A stretch of 64,000 bases of DNA, from the NCBI GenBank assembly GCA_012845835.1, contig JABAKD010000019.1, forward strand, positions 10,326,844-10,390,843, in the 5' to 3' direction. The DNA comes from Undaria pinnatifida. Its lineage: Eukaryota > Sar > Phaeophyceae > Laminariales > Alariaceae. Numbering within the stretch: the stretch's first letter is position 1; each line of letters begins with the position of its first letter. The position numbers and the translations under genes were made by a program. The notes beneath the pieces were generated by a model that worked only from the letters and a program-made list of their open reading frames with translations, was not told the DNA's origin and did no database searches. Below, in pieces: positions 9,761 through 20,545 of the stretch.

Positions 9761-10200
9761 GATCTGATGTGTTAGAGGTATGTAACAATATATATGTGTA
9801 GTCTAATGTATGTATCTTTGCTGCGCCAGAGAGGAAGGGGGGGGGGGAGACTTTGTCTCTCAGCACAACAACAATGCATGCTCGCGGTGTCTTTCAATGG
9901 GCGCGGGGGGTGGGAAGGGGGGGAGGGGCATAGTGCTATAGCACATTTTAACCAACGAGCGTATGCGTGTTTGCTTTACCTTTCAATTGGAGGAGGGGGA
10001 GACATTTTTCTGATCACACATATAGAGGGACAAACATGAAGGTGTTGGTGCGTGCTTCAATCTGGGGACGGAAGATCGAGGGGAAGACATTTCTGAACAT
10101 ATTTGATGGTGGCAGCAATAATAGTTCATGGTTGGTAGGTGCGTGTTTCAATGCGGAGACCGGGGGAGACTTTTAGTCGCAGCATAGCGACAATGCACAG

Positions 10201-10867
10201 TATCAGGCCCCCGTGTACAAGAAAGTGCCCAGAGTACCAAGAAGGCGACGCTCCCTTTTGGAAGAGGACGCGCAAAGAAAGTTGGACTAAGAAATCGGGC
10301 TCAAAGCGGCGAGCGCAGTTCCACTCTCTCTGGGCCATCTCCGTAGATTCTGTGCAGTCACACATACATATCAGACATTGATCGAAATAAAGTCAATCCT
10401 ACAAGCGCTGCACACTAAATCCTACACATAATCAGCCTATATACATGCTCAAGGTTGATCGCGGGTGGTGTCACGATAAAAATCTGAGAGGCTCGAGGAC
10501 CTACCGCATCTATTTTCGGGGGACCCTAGTAAATAGAACCTACGGTGGACACAAAAACCTATATATTCATCTATTTTTACAAACAATATTTGGTCCTATT
10601 TACTATCGTCCTCCGTAGTCATAGAGGGGGGGTGTTGATACGGCCCCCGTTTCGAGAGCCGCTGGCGCAAGAAGGCTACCTACAGCATGGCCACGGTGTT
10701 GTAGCGGACGTGCACATTTTTCTTCTCTTTTTTTCTGAGATTGTTGTTCTTACTTTCAGAGAGGAGCTCTCCAAACCTCGCACAAAGACTGAGTTTTTGA
10801 GTAAGCTGAAAGTGCGCAGCTATAGACTATATGAAACATTTTTTTTTTCTTCTTCTTCGGGGATCCG
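10201..10867. other. Unannotated stretch
   Basis: The only long frame (172 codons from 10545, non-ATG start) runs into the SINE-like repeat at 10872 and shows no domain. No gene is called. Confidence 0.25.
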
Positions 10868-10871
10868 TTTT

Positions 10872-11046
10872 GTTATCCTTGCGCACTATACTCTCGCCCT
10901 CTCCCTCCCAACAGTACCTCAGATTCGGGGTCACACGGCGGGCCCTCCTTCCCCGTCCTCACTACGTACGGTGCGTGCCTTCATTTTGTACCACGATAAG
11001 ATGTTTCAGTATTTTCTTCCCTCGTGCGACTCGCGTCGAATTGTAG
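10872..11046 (-). mobile_element. SINE-related body repeat (family G2), copy 1
   Basis: Shared with 34151-34313 and 46425-46597: CCTCAGATTCGGGGTCACA, GGCGGGCCCTCCTTCCCC, GTGCCTTCATTTT, TTCAGTATTTTCTTCCCTCG and CGCGTCGAATTGT. The last blocks resemble the body of the tRNA-headed SINE (complement of 24983-25321), but there is no tRNA-like head, so this may be a sister family. Strand follows the SINE. Confidence 0.5.
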
Positions 11047-11055
11047 GTGCAGCTA

Positions 11056-11885
11056 TACCGTAATCATGCGAAGGTTGGCACCCATCGGAAGGTTGGCACC
11101 CATCGGAGAGATAGCACCGGGGTGCGATAAAAAACACAAGGTAGAAACATTTAATCGTGTTTTCGCACCCCCATCGGAGAGATCGCACCCGGGTGCGATC
11201 TCCCCGACATGAGTAGAAATTGAGGGCCACCGCAGCGGGTCTGTGGTAGGGAATATTCTCATTATTTCATACTCCGATGATATATCACCAGTGCGCCACT
11301 CCTCTCAAACAAACGTACATTACCAACGCAGCTTCGGTCAAGCCGTTTTAGGTAGCTTTGCGTCGTTTATTTTGTATGCTCTCAACCAAGCGCACAGCAC
11401 ACATCATCCGGTACATGCCGCCTACCAGTACACCTCACAAATCACAGAACCAGCTCGTGGTACGATATTACAATACCTACCTTGTGCAACCGAGGCAGAA
11501 CAGAAACTACGGAGGAAATCGAGTGGTTCAGCATAAAGCGAACAGCAGACCCATAGTGTACGTGACATTTCAGCAAAAGCATTACTTCGGAGCATCGGTC
11601 TCCGTCCTATTGCACTCATCGGAGAGATCGCACCGGGGTGCATGTACGCAGCACCGTTGCCCCAGTACGGCGCGGTGTATTTCGATTCAGCAGCGCACCC
11701 ATCGGAGAGATCGCACCGGGGGTGCGACAAAATTGAAGAACGGCATGATTTAATTGTATTTCCGCACCCCCATCGGAAGGTTGGCACCCATCGGAGAGAT
11801 AGCACCGGGGTGCGATAAAAAACACAACGTAGAAACATTTAAATATCGATCGCACCCCGGTGCCAACCTTCGCATGATTACGGTA
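11056..11885. mobile_element. Inverted-repeat element P (830 bp)
   Basis: The left end TACCGTAATCATGCGAAGG is inverted at the right end (CCTTCGCATGATTACGGTA), and the repeat extends through GTTGGCACC. TA lies at both edges. Inside, an ~80-bp direct repeat (11087-11160 and 11770-11845) and several CCCATCGGAGAGATCGCACC units form a GC-rich subterminal zone. The central ~350 bp is unique. It contains a basic 126-codon frame from ATG 11376 that reads into the right repeats; I do not recognise it. Confidence 0.6.
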
Positions 11886-11942
11886 TATATATGTAGATGG
11901 ATAAACCCACATGACCTATACGATACGACACGTATTACATAA

Positions 11943-12758
11943 CCGCACCATCGCCTAGACCTAGCACCACACGCGTAACAAACCCCTCACCTAAAACCCT
12001 TCCTCCCCCCCCCGGCCCCCCCCCGCCCCCCCCCCCCCCACCTCCCCCCCCCCCGCCCCCAACCCATCCCAACCCCACCCCCTCGAACACTCCATCCTCT
12101 CTCTACTCACTGACTGTACGACTTACCCCAGGATATACATGATAAACTGATGCATTATTTCCAAAACCGGCACATTTATCCCCTCAAAATAATGTATAGT
12201 TTCCACGCACATATTGAGCTGCCCCACACGCCCCACCCCCGCCCCAACCCCCTTCCCCATGATAAACTGGTGCATTTTTTTTTTTTTTTTTCCAAAACCG
12301 TCAGATTTATCCCCTTGAAAGGATTTATAGCTTACATGCACAAATTCCCCGCCCGTCCGCCCCCCCTCCCCCTTCCCCCCCCTCCCCCCCCCCCTCCAAC
12401 CCCGCTCGCTTTTGATCAAAACCAGGCCCTCACGTGCTTCAAAACTCCGCCCCCCCCCCTCACCGGTTATTCGACTTACAGGATTCACTTGATAAAAGGA
12501 TACATTTCCCTCCACAGCTGTCAGATTTTGTCCCCCTCAGAAACGGGTTTTATAGTTTCCGCGCACAGACTGACTAACATTACCCTGTTGACCCTGATAG
12601 CTACACTGTAGTTGTAAGGGGAGTCGCCGACCTATATCCTTAATGAGGACACACAACTCGTAATACGCGCGATCGGAGTATCACACACAGCTTGCAAAGA
12701 TGAGTTTCGACGAAGTCTTCGATCTCACAGCTGGAGTGTATTTTCATTTTTTATAATG
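11943..12758 (+). mobile_element. Retroposon family A, long copy with C-rich blocks
   Basis: Order: CCATCGCCTAGACCTAGCACC, long C tracts (12005-12060), TTTATCCCCTCAAAATA, a second C-rich block, CAAAACTCCGCCC, CACCGGTTATTCGACTTACAGG, CTGTCAGATTTTGTCCCCC, GTTGTAAGGGGAGTCGCCG, GATGAGTTTCGACGAAG, GTGTATTTTCATTTTTTATA. The CAGATTTRTCCCC..TTTATAG block occurs two or three times, so the element itself holds an internal repeat. No ORF is shared with other copies. Confidence 0.7.
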
Positions 12759-12792
12759 ATAATACCAAAAATTGATTTTTGAAGTGCGCGTC

Positions 12793-13387
12793 GTCTCCTC
12801 ACTCGATGAGCTACATACAGCAACTAACTAGCTTTATACCTTATACCCCAAAAAAAGTCTTGTGCGAAACATGCCTCGGTAAAAAAAGGTGTAATTTGGG
12901 CCAGGTACATTTTTTTTCGTCATCTCCTCACTTGGGGAGCTACATACAGCAAATAGCTCTGCAAGTAGCAATTATACCTTCTACCCAAAACGTCGTACGT
13001 GATACATGCCACGGGAAAAAAAGGTGTACCTTCGGTAAAAAAGGTGTACCTTTTTTTTCCTCATCTCCTCACTTGAGGGTCTACATACAGCAACTAGCTC
13101 TATACCTTACCCAAGACGTCGTATGTGATATCATACATGCCACGGTAAAAAAGGTGTACCTTTTTTTTCCTCATCTCCTCAATTGGGGAGCTACATACAG
13201 CAAATAAATAGCTCTGCAAGTATTATACCTTCTACCCAAAACGTCGTATATGTGATACATGACACGGGAAAAAAAAGGTATACCTTCGGCAAAGAAGGTG
13301 TACCTTTTTTTTTCCTCATATCAATTAGGGAGCTACAGCATCAACTAGCTCTATAATACCTTTTGCCCAAAACGTCTTATTATGTGA
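12793..13387 (+). repeat. Irregular 110-142-bp tandem array
   Basis: Five units each contain CATCTCCTCACTTGGGGAG, CTACATACAGCAA, TAGCTCT, CCCAAAACGTCGTATGTGAT, CATGCCACGG and AAAAAAGGTGTACC. CTACATACAG starts at 12811, 12940, 13081 and 13191, with a decayed one near 13333. The 142-codon ORF across it is a repeat read-through. Confidence 0.75.
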
Positions 13388-14523
13388 TGATCGGCCTACG
13401 ATGACACGAAGGGCGGGGCCGCCGAGCGCAAGGATGCGAAGGGAGACAAGAGGAAGGTATAGACGCGGAAACAATGTCAGAACGGAAGAAGGGAACACAT
13501 GTCACACCATTTTAGGGCCTGAAGCACTGAAGCAGTGCCGAAGGGGCGGGCGGTCGGGCGATTTGCCGGAAGACAAGAGAGCAAGCAAGGATCACTGCCT
13601 AAACGAATGTCAGCGTCCGCTACGTTGGGCATGGAAGGATGGCGTGGGGCCATCGTTTGTACGGTGAAAGAGAAACAACCAGGACGCGCGAAAAAATATG
13701 CGAGAGCATCGGGCCATTGGTCGAAAGGCAGAAGAGAAAAGAGCCTGAAACGAGAAAGGACAAATTAAAACGCTGCCTCTAAAATAATGTCAGAGGGTCC
13801 GCAAGGTTGGACCTCGGAGGCTGACGTGGGACCATTGGTCTAAAGGCAAAACTATAAAGAACCAGTGCACGCCGAGGTGCGAACTTGAAGCAGGGGTCGT
13901 GCTGTGGGGCCTGGGAGGCTGGCGTAAGGTCCCTGGTCGAACCGTGGCACGCGGGCAACCGAGGCTACCAAAAAAAATCGCGAACATGAATAGAGAAAGA
14001 CAATTTACCTCAAGAGTGGCACACACAACACCAAAATTGTGGTGATGGAGGCGTGTGTGTGATACGCCGGAAAGCTGAGCCGGGGGGCAACAGCGGAGTA
14101 CCCTTAGAAGCTATCTGGGTACAAATGTAGTACCAGGAAAACGGAAAAGAAATACACGTGGTGAGGTCATCACCCAGCCAAAGCAACACGCAAACAAGGA
14201 CGAAACTGGAGCGTAGACACAGGAAGGCGGAAAAGGTACCATCGAAAGCCGGAAAGAGAGTCGACATCATCGTCACACCTTGAGCGAGGCTCAGCTAGTA
14301 ATAACGGGAACAATGCCAGCAAAACCCTGCAGCGAGGCTGTTCAACCATAACAAAGCAAGCCAAAAAAAAATGGGGTCAACAAGAAGACACTCGTTCAAA
14401 GCTCGAAGCAGCGCTGGAAGTGCATATCTCCAGAAATAATGTAGGGAACGGAGAAGACAATACGAAGAAAGCCGCAGCTAGGTACTATACGTCGGGAAGA
14501 CGGGATCGCAAACGTGGAGCAAC
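13388..14523. repeat. GC-rich degenerate repeat region
   Basis: Loosely repeated blocks of the type AATGTCAG-GGTCCGC-AGGTTGG-CCT-GAGGCTGGCGTGGGGCCATTGGTCG occur at about 13607-13664, 13787-13847 and 13884-13945. Weaker forms continue beyond the family-H LTR at 15352-15550. It could be the decayed interior of a larger retroelement, since it ends at an LTR, but no gag or pol motif was seen. Confidence 0.4.
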
Positions 14524-14792
14524 TGTTAAGATACGGCCTCGAAAGGCCTGTAGGTATCCGAATTTGAGATCATTTGGATGGGTTTCGTATGATAAGGTTG
14601 GCGTTTTATATTCGGGGGAGTTAGGAAGTAGATCGGAGGCACGTGCCTCCGATCTCAGAAGCTATCCCGGGCTCTAGTGGAAACGAATAAAGCTAAACCT
14701 CTACGAAGGAACGAAAGTGAGTACTCTCCGAGGACCTGCTCAATTGGCAGACCTGCAGGGGGCACTCTGTGTCCCCCACCTTTAATTTCACA
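14524..14792 (+). mobile_element. LTR of family H, copy 2 (5' or solo-plus-leader)
   Basis: A 269-bp LTR with TGTTAAG...TTTCACA ends, the same hairpins (14634-14657 and near the 3' end) and AATAAA as 208-476. It is followed by a primer-site-like sequence, so it is a 5' LTR. No 3' partner LTR is found, and the interior is lost within about 100 bp where MITE N begins at 14899. Confidence 0.75.
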
Positions 14793-14794
14793 TG

Positions 14795-14814
14795 TGGCGT
14801 CGACGGCAGGACAG
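14795..14814 (+). other. Putative primer-binding site, family H copy 2
   Basis: TGGCGTCGACGGCAGGACAG lies two bases after the LTR end, one mismatch from the copy at 30-49. Confidence 0.6.
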
Positions 14815-14898
14815 AAACACAACCCTAAGAAGGTAACCGAGAGAAAAAATAGGGGAAACAGAAAGTAGGCTTGCCAGGTCGTGTCGTAGCCGGAGTCG

Positions 14899-15170
14899 TT
14901 CTACGGTAGCCCGCTCCAGATTATTCTATAACGAAATCGGCGCCGGTTTTGAAACCCGCGCTCTCCCGGCCGTATCTCCTGAAATACGTTGGTCATTGCC
15001 ACCCTCCCCGACCGACGACATTGTTCGAGAGTCCTTCGCGAACAAGAAAATATATTTTGAATGCATTGTTTTTGTAGCATTCTTCCTCGTCGTGTCAAGC
15101 AGCCTGAAGAAACGTTCGTGTTGAAGAAAAAAATCGTTGGTTTTTTGTGGGGGGGGGGGCTATCGTAGAA
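14899..15170. mobile_element. MITE family N, copy 2
   Basis: Ends TTCTACGGTAGCCC and GGGCTATCGTAGAA are inverted. The inner block GGTTTTGAAACC, CGGCCGTATCTCCTGAAATA matches the complement of 6241-6475. Compared with 16810-17514 it also shares TTTGTAGCATTCTTCCTCG. Length 272 bp. Confidence 0.7.
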
Positions 15171-16049
15171 TCAGTCAGCGGCGTACTCAGCAGCCTGAAA
15201 AAAAAAGGAGGGTCCATAGCAAGGGACCTTGAAAGGCTAGCTCTAAGAAAACGAGCGCAACACGAGGTGCCGCGTAGCGACGAGGCATTCCTCCGAAAGC
15301 GATCTCGCCGAAAAAAGACACAACGTGAAGAAGGCAGTCGACAGGAACCGACCTAATATGGGCTGCTAAACCAAACTGGGGCCAAAGCGTGGGGCCCATG
15401 CGATAGGTACGCCAAGACAAGACAAGAGAAAAACGGGGGCCAAGAGGGAACGGCCTGTGGACTGCACACTAGTCAGGACGGGCTGTAAGGCCACGATTAA
15501 GGCCGGTGTCGTTAAACCCTATGGGCAGGTACGCCGATTAAGAAACAAAAAAAAGTGGTCTAGACTCCTTATTGAGACACCTCCGACACATTTGGGCGCT
15601 CACTACGTGTTCCTTCCGCACAAAAAAATGGGTCAAGACTTTGGTTATGACATTTTATCTCCTCCCTCCTTGGCCGTCTGTAGCCACCCACCATCTGTCT
15701 CCTGGTAGCATATCGATCGTCTTCTCGCTACTAAAACTGTCTATATATAGTGTGTGCCGAAACTTCTCCATGTCTCACACCCGTCTGGGCTTTCCTCGTC
15801 TCTTCCTCTTACACATTCCGTTCCTCCTTGCGTGCATCTTCCACTATCATCTGGGCTCTACTATCGTCTATACTATCGTCTATACTATCGTCTATACTAT
15901 CGTCTGCGTTACCACAAGGGCGGCTCTGTGCGCTTTCTTCCTCCTCCACCCTCGACAACTGGCATACCTCTTTTGTTCTGGCAGGGCCCGGGAGAAGTCC
16001 CCTACACGCGAACACCCAGTTTTCTCTTGCGGGAGAGGGTGTACCTGGT
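15171..16049. other. Mixed stretch without a supported gene
   Basis: This contains GC-rich repeat remnants (15352-15550), an E2-like block near 15565-15605 (GAGACACCTCC..TTTGGGCGCTCACTACG) and a short CTATACTATCGT tandem at 15860-15905. Three overlapping open frames of 106-216 codons run through it into family E. They have no shared motif and use non-ATG starts. Confidence 0.35.
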
Positions 16050-16248
16050 ACTCGATATTCATGCATGGCCGTAGTCGTATGACCATAGACCCTCGCATCC
16101 CTACTATGCCGGGACGGAGCACGTCGGGTTTTCACCGACTAAGCAGACATTGCTTGCACCAACCGCGGAGCGCCATAAGATACTCAGCGAGTCGCATGAA
16201 GAGTGAACAGCATCCTTCCTAGAACCGCTCGTGAGGCGGACTTGCATA
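16050..16248 (+). repeat. Family-E repeat, copy 3
   Basis: Full-length form: ATTCATGCATGGCCGTAGTC, GACCATAGACCCTCGCATCC, CGGGACGGAGCACGTCGGGT, CAGACATTGCTTGCACCAA, GCGAGTCGCATGAAGAGTG, CGTGAGGCGGACTTGCATA. Nearly identical to 33154-33352. Confidence 0.7.
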
Positions 16249-16677
16249 TCATGGATGACAGCTTCAGCGAGTTAACTTAATTTCATCCGGTACGTGGCCA
16301 CTTCCATAGGCAGCAGTGAATGGGAGCACTAGTATGTATCTGCCTCGTGGGTGCCATAAACACGACGTGATACGATCATTTCCTTAGTGGGGAGTAAATG
16401 TTCTCCACCCCCGCACAAATGATCCACCTCGACCGCCAGCTGTAATCGACCGCCCTCCCCGCCCCCGAAAAAAACAAACAAACGGTACCACCCTGCTGAT
16501 GGTCTACAGTAGTTCATGCAGTAAAAGCGGCATGTTTTACAGCAGTGTCGTTGCCAACCGACGCCAACCCAACCTATATACAATATTATATAGGCAATGG
16601 GGGTAGGGGGTGGGGGGGGGGTGGCTTTGTCAAACCAGAACAACACTTAATTTCTGAACTTTGTAGTATATTTCAAT

Positions 16678-16805
16678 GGGGGGGGGGGGGGGGGGGGTCG
16701 TACTGTTAAGAGTTTTCTTTTTTTTTTTTTTTTTTTATAATCCTCCGGCGGATTGGATGGGGAAAAACAAAGCTTTAGCTCACCACACTTCCACGCGTTT
16801 TTAAG
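16678..16805 (-). mobile_element. Poly-G run and retroposon family B 3' fragment
   Basis: A 20-G run (16678-16697) and a poly-T run (16718-16736) precede TCCTCCGGCGGATTGGATGG and TTTAGCTCACCACACTTCCACG. In the minus sense this is the B 3' signature followed by a poly(A) tail. The copy stops where MITE N begins at 16810. Confidence 0.6.
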
Positions 16806-16809
16806 AGTC

Positions 16810-17514
16810 TTACTACGGTAGCCCCCCCAACTTTTCTTTCGCAAAATCGCCGGTTGTTAACAGAGTTTTCAGAAAAATGGGAACGGAGCCTAAAATGAGA
16901 ACGGACGGTTTTTTTTTCAGAAAGCAAACCAATTATGTACAACTCAAAAAAAAAAATGACAGTCCTCCTGTGGGGCTGTACAGCAGCCTTCGAATGAGCT
17001 GTCGCTCAGGCTGGAAGTCCTCGGCATCGCCTCGGTAGCCAGCATCTATCTAGAGAAATCACCATAGAGCCAGCGTATATCGCTTTTTGCGCCCACCCGA
17101 AGGCATGAGATGGAGCATGACCGTTCTGACGAGTTCCTCTCACAGGGCTGGTCAAGGGGTTCCGCAGGATCATTTCGGTTCTCTGATACACCACATGGTT
17201 CTGGAGATGACGCTTGGTTCTCATTTTAGGCTCCGTTCCCATTTTTCAGAAAACTCTGTTGGTTTTCAAAACCAGCTCCAACCGAAGCACGGGGTCCCTC
17301 GACACCCTCCCCGACGTCATCGATCGATAGACCTTTTTGCAAAAAAACAAGAAACACACGAATCTCTAGATAGATGTAGATATTGTTTTCGTAGCATCAT
17401 CCTTCCTCGTGTCTGGTAGCCGTGGCACCTTCGTTTGAAGAAAATTGCTGTTTTTTGGAGGCGACGGCCATCTTGGGCAAGTCTTCCTTCGGGTCCGTGC
17501 GCTATCGTGGAGAA
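16810..17514. mobile_element. MITE family N, copy 3, split by element O
   Basis: The left part (16810-16858) has TACTACGGTAGCCCCCCC and TTCTTTCGCAAAATCGCCGG. The right part resumes at 17261 with TTTTCAAAACCAGCTCC and ends GCTATCGTGGAGAA. Joined, they give the N order seen at 6241-6475 and 14899-15170. The inserted segment has its own inverted ends. Confidence 0.7.
16859..17260 (-). mobile_element. Inverted-repeat element O, copy 1, nested in MITE N
   Basis: About 43-bp termini (AACAGAGTTTTCAGAAAAAT and on through GGCTCCGTTCCCAT inverted) enclose ~400 bp. GGTT flanks both sides, consistent with a short target duplication. The interior block 16991-17260 is about 95% like 22001-22265. A 78-codon minus frame is open, but a 4-bp difference between the two copies shifts it, so it does not behave like a conserved protein. 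Confidence 0.65.
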
Positions 17515-17898
17515 TCAGTCTTGTAATATGTTGAAACATGCTGTGCGATATCTGACCCCATGCGCTACAACTACGTACCGGTAGAGTTTCGAGGGTATGC
17601 ACCATTTTCTTTTGCTCGGAGCTCCCTTCCTCAATTCAACCGAGCTCTTATGTACCTCGCGTGTACCCAAATACATGACCAACATTCTACGATATCAATA
17701 GCGCTCGGAGGTAACACCACTTTTTGGCTGTTTTTTTTTCCCTAGATTTGACGAGAGGGTCTCTTAACCCGTCTTAACCAAGAATCGTGGGAATGATACA
17801 TTCGTTTTTGTTTAGCACGACTCTACTCTTATTGTTTTTGTTTCGTGCACCTGGAACACGGGAGAGGGTTCCTTTTCATCGGATTGCGCTGTCGGTTT
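17515..17898. other. No recognisable feature
   Basis: No repeat family, RNA gene or supported ORF was seen. Confidence 0.3.
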
Positions 17899-18226
17899 GA
17901 CGCGTGCTACAAGTACGACAGATACAGGGGCGCACCCCACTTCTTTTCTTTGAGGTCGTTCCTCGATTTGGGAGCTTAAGAGGCATGTATGTCCCTGTGC
18001 CCCAAAAGCTGATTTTGGATAGAAAAATATAAGAAATGCTACACCCGCGGATGAAAAGTCCCGCGTCGGTCTAGGTACACAACAACAAGAAAATACCACG
18101 CGAAAAAAAATGGCCTAGCGTTCCGGCGATTTTGAGAGAAAGGTTAACCTCCGTCATTCAGAAACCATTTCTGACGAGAAAAAAAAGCGATATATCGCAC
18201 ACAATACCTCTGTCGCAGCACGCGTC
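17899..18226 (-). mobile_element. MITE family D, minus-oriented copy
   Basis: It starts GACGCGTGCTACAAG and ends CTCTGTCGCAGCACGCGTC. The interior (AAAATGGCC, TCCGTCATTCAGAAA) is the complement of the plus-oriented copies. 328 bp. Confidence 0.65.
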
Positions 18227-18289
18227 CTTTGCTTAAAATCACTGTTTGGGGTGAGGAATTTTAGTTACAGCAGCTCCTCCTTTAGACCC

Positions 18290-18380
18290 CCTTGTGAGCT
18301 CTCAAACCCCTCCCTGCACATATACTAGATCCAAAATAACTATGTCCCCAAACCGGGTTTCCAGCTTGGAAAGGCGTTAA
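18290..18380 (+). mobile_element. TTAA-type miniature element, decayed copy
   Basis: It contains CTCAAACCCCTCCCTGCAC, GATCCAAAATAA, TGTCCCCAAACCGGGTTTCCA and GGAAAGGCGTTAA. The right TTAA end is intact, the left end is lost. Confidence 0.5.
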
Positions 18381-18472
18381 GCGAGGAGCTCCAGAAAAGA
18401 AATCGGGCACCACACTACCGTAGCATGCATCATATTATTAATATATACACATACATACATATACCCCCCCCC

Positions 18473-18958
18473 ATGATAAACTGGTGCATTCTTTCCAAAG
18501 CCGTCAGATTTATCCCCTTGAAGGATTTATAGTTCCCACGCATAAATTGACCTGCCCCGCCCGTCCCCCCCCCCCCCCCTCTCCCCCCCCCCCACACCCC
18601 CGCTCCCTTTCGATCAAAATCAGGCCCCCACGTCCTTCAAAACTCCGCCCTCCCCTCACCGGTTATTCGACTCACAGGATTCACTTGATACACGGATGCA
18701 TTTCCGTCCACAGCTGTCAGATTTTGTCCCCCTCAGAAACGAGTTTTATAGTTTTCGCGCACAGACTGCCTAACATCACCCTGTTGACCCTGATAGCTAC
18801 ACTGTAGTTGTAAGGGGAGTCGCCGACCTATATCCTTGATGAGGACACACAACTCGTAATGCGCGCGATCGGAGTATCACACACAGCTTGCAAAGATGAG
18901 TTTCGACAAATCATTCGATCTCACAGCTGGAGTGTACTTTCATTTTTTATAATATATA
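18473..18958 (+). mobile_element. Retroposon family A copy
   Basis: It starts at ATGATAAACTGGTGCATT and runs through the C-rich block to GAGTGTACTTTCATTTTTTATAATA, followed by an (AT)n run. The 5' part seen at 27813-28140 is absent, so this copy is 5'-truncated with the common 3' end. Confidence 0.7.
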
Positions 18959-19000
18959 TATATATATTTCGAGTAAAATTGAAAGTGCAACCCGATGAAA

Positions 19001-19399
19001 GACGCGTGACTCTACGATGATAGTCTAGAGGTATACCTTTTTTAGGCTATTTTTTTGTCCTGAAATGACGGGTCTTCTTAACCCAACTTCGTCGGAAAAA
19101 AAAATAATAGGCCATTTTTTTTTGTTTTTGCAATGTTTTTTTTTGGTTGTATATGCCTATATATTAATAGTAGAACATACTTTGAAGTATGGGATTTTTC
19201 ATCCGCGATAAAGCAGGTTTATTTTTTTTCGAAATCAGTTTTTTTTTGGGGGTAATAAGAAGGACATGTCTTGACCTCCTGAAATGAGGAACCTCAGAAA
19301 AAACGTGGTGCACCTCAATCGCAGCACCACACGAAACAAAACCATGGCCTATTATACAGTGGGCAAGGGCGCCCGGACAGTCTTTTTTCGACACGGGTC
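19001..19399 (+). mobile_element. MITE family D, diverged copy
   Basis: It starts GACGCGTGACTCTACGATGA with AGAGGTATACC, then TGACGGG, TCTTAACCCAACTTCGTCGG and AATAATAGGCCATTTTT. The right end (CGACACGGGTC) is poor, so the boundary is tentative. Confidence 0.5.
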
Positions 19400-20000
19400 C
19401 CTCAAATCAAACACGGTCAGCAGAATGGAAAACGTTCTTGAACCGGGGGCGCTGTGATCGCAGGACGATTTAGAAGAAAACAAGTTTTACTTTTTAATAA
19501 TTTTTTTTTCCATTTTGGATCACTTGGTTTTTAGATACCTCCCCCCCTCCCTGTCCGGCGGCAGGGGGCGCGGGGGTCTCTAAAACCAAAGGTGTCATGA
19601 AAATGGAAAAAAAAAAAAACAGGGAAAAAAAAAAACACTTTTTTTCTTCTAAATGTCCTGCGATCACGACGCTCCGAGACGTCCGGTAATGCTTTCATTC
19701 TGACCACATCTTTCATGTGAGGTGTATATATGTTACCCCAATCTCTGGGGGCACCCTCGGCCTGGGCATAAAAAGTAGTCATATAATTTGCAAAAACAAA
19801 AATAATCGCCAAATCCCGACGATTTTGGGTCAAGAGAAACCCCGGCGTTCCGAAAATACTTTGGCCCTAACGTGCTACCTCCATCGTACCACGCGTCATC
19901 CCCCCCCCCCCACCCCCCCCCCCCCCCCCCTGCGCACTCACATTATACGCACGTTGCTAACGTGAGATGAGGGTGCGTTACTACAACATAATAATGTGCA
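19400..20000. other. Unannotated stretch with C runs
   Basis: C-rich runs at about 19895-19930. The 100-codon minus frame at 19531-19833 has no recognisable motif. Confidence 0.25.
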
Positions 20001-20344
20001 TTTTTTTTTCTCTTTTTTCACACACTTTTTGTAATTTCCAGCTTCCGGACAACAAGCCGTGGTTCGACCACCACAGGCAGGTAGGTGTCGTCCCTTCTCG
20101 CCCTCCGGTTCTTGCCTTCAATTTTATCGCGCGCATATATGTAGGGTTCAGTTGCAATCCCACTGCTCGTCGATTTTTCATCGGGTGTTGCTAACTCGCG
20201 CTCTCGCGCTTTCTTCGCGCAAGTCGATTTGCGCACACAAGAAACAGTCCCCCTACGAATTTATACGAGTGTGCACTCGGGGGGACTCGGACTCACGAAA
20301 CGCATCTATATGCCAGGCTCGAGGATAACCTGATACGCCACCAG
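20001..20344 (-). mobile_element. tRNA-derived SINE, copy 1
   Basis: On the minus strand the 5' head at the right has CCTGATACGCCA inverted (A-box-like TGGCGTATCAGG) and a T-arm-like block inverted from GGGGGACTCGGACTC. The body has CCTACGAATTTATACGAGT, TTTTTCATCG, TTGCTAACTCGCGCTCTCGC and CTTCAATTTTATCGCGCG. It ends in a T-rich run on the plus strand, that is an A-rich tail. It matches 24983-25321, 44279-44603 and 54881-55169. Confidence 0.65.
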
Positions 20345-20519
20345 GGCGACACGCGGGGGGATCAAGAGAGCCAAACAAAGGGGGCATCGGCATCTTCTAA
20401 CTTTTGGGAGAATGTCTACGTACGGGACGACACGCGCTACGTACGGCAGAAGACATTGTTGATGAGCACCACTTTTTCCCGTCTTTTGAGGCATCCTGAA
20501 CTTGATTGAGGGACTCCTC

Positions 20520-20545
20520 CACATATATATATATATATATATATA
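20520..20545. repeat. (AT)n microsatellite
   Basis: About 11 AT units at the 3' edge of the minus-strand family-A copy. Other A copies also end in AT/AAT runs. Confidence 0.8.

Larger units (their letters stand above)
8690..10200 (+). repeat. G-tract anchored tandem family (~75-85-bp units)
   Basis: Units at about 8706, 9080, 9172, 9246, 9846, 9926, 10001, 10083 and 10168 follow one plan: a G-rich run, GACTTTGTCG, an ACAACAAC block, TGCATG.TTG.TG, and TCTTTCAATGG. Units drift in sequence but keep order. Another lies at about 16610-16697. ORFs here are read-throughs. Confidence 0.6.

Noticed and set aside
15572..16222. 216-codon plus ORF
   Set aside because: Starts at a non-ATG codon, ends in family-E repeat, and alternative frames are equally open.
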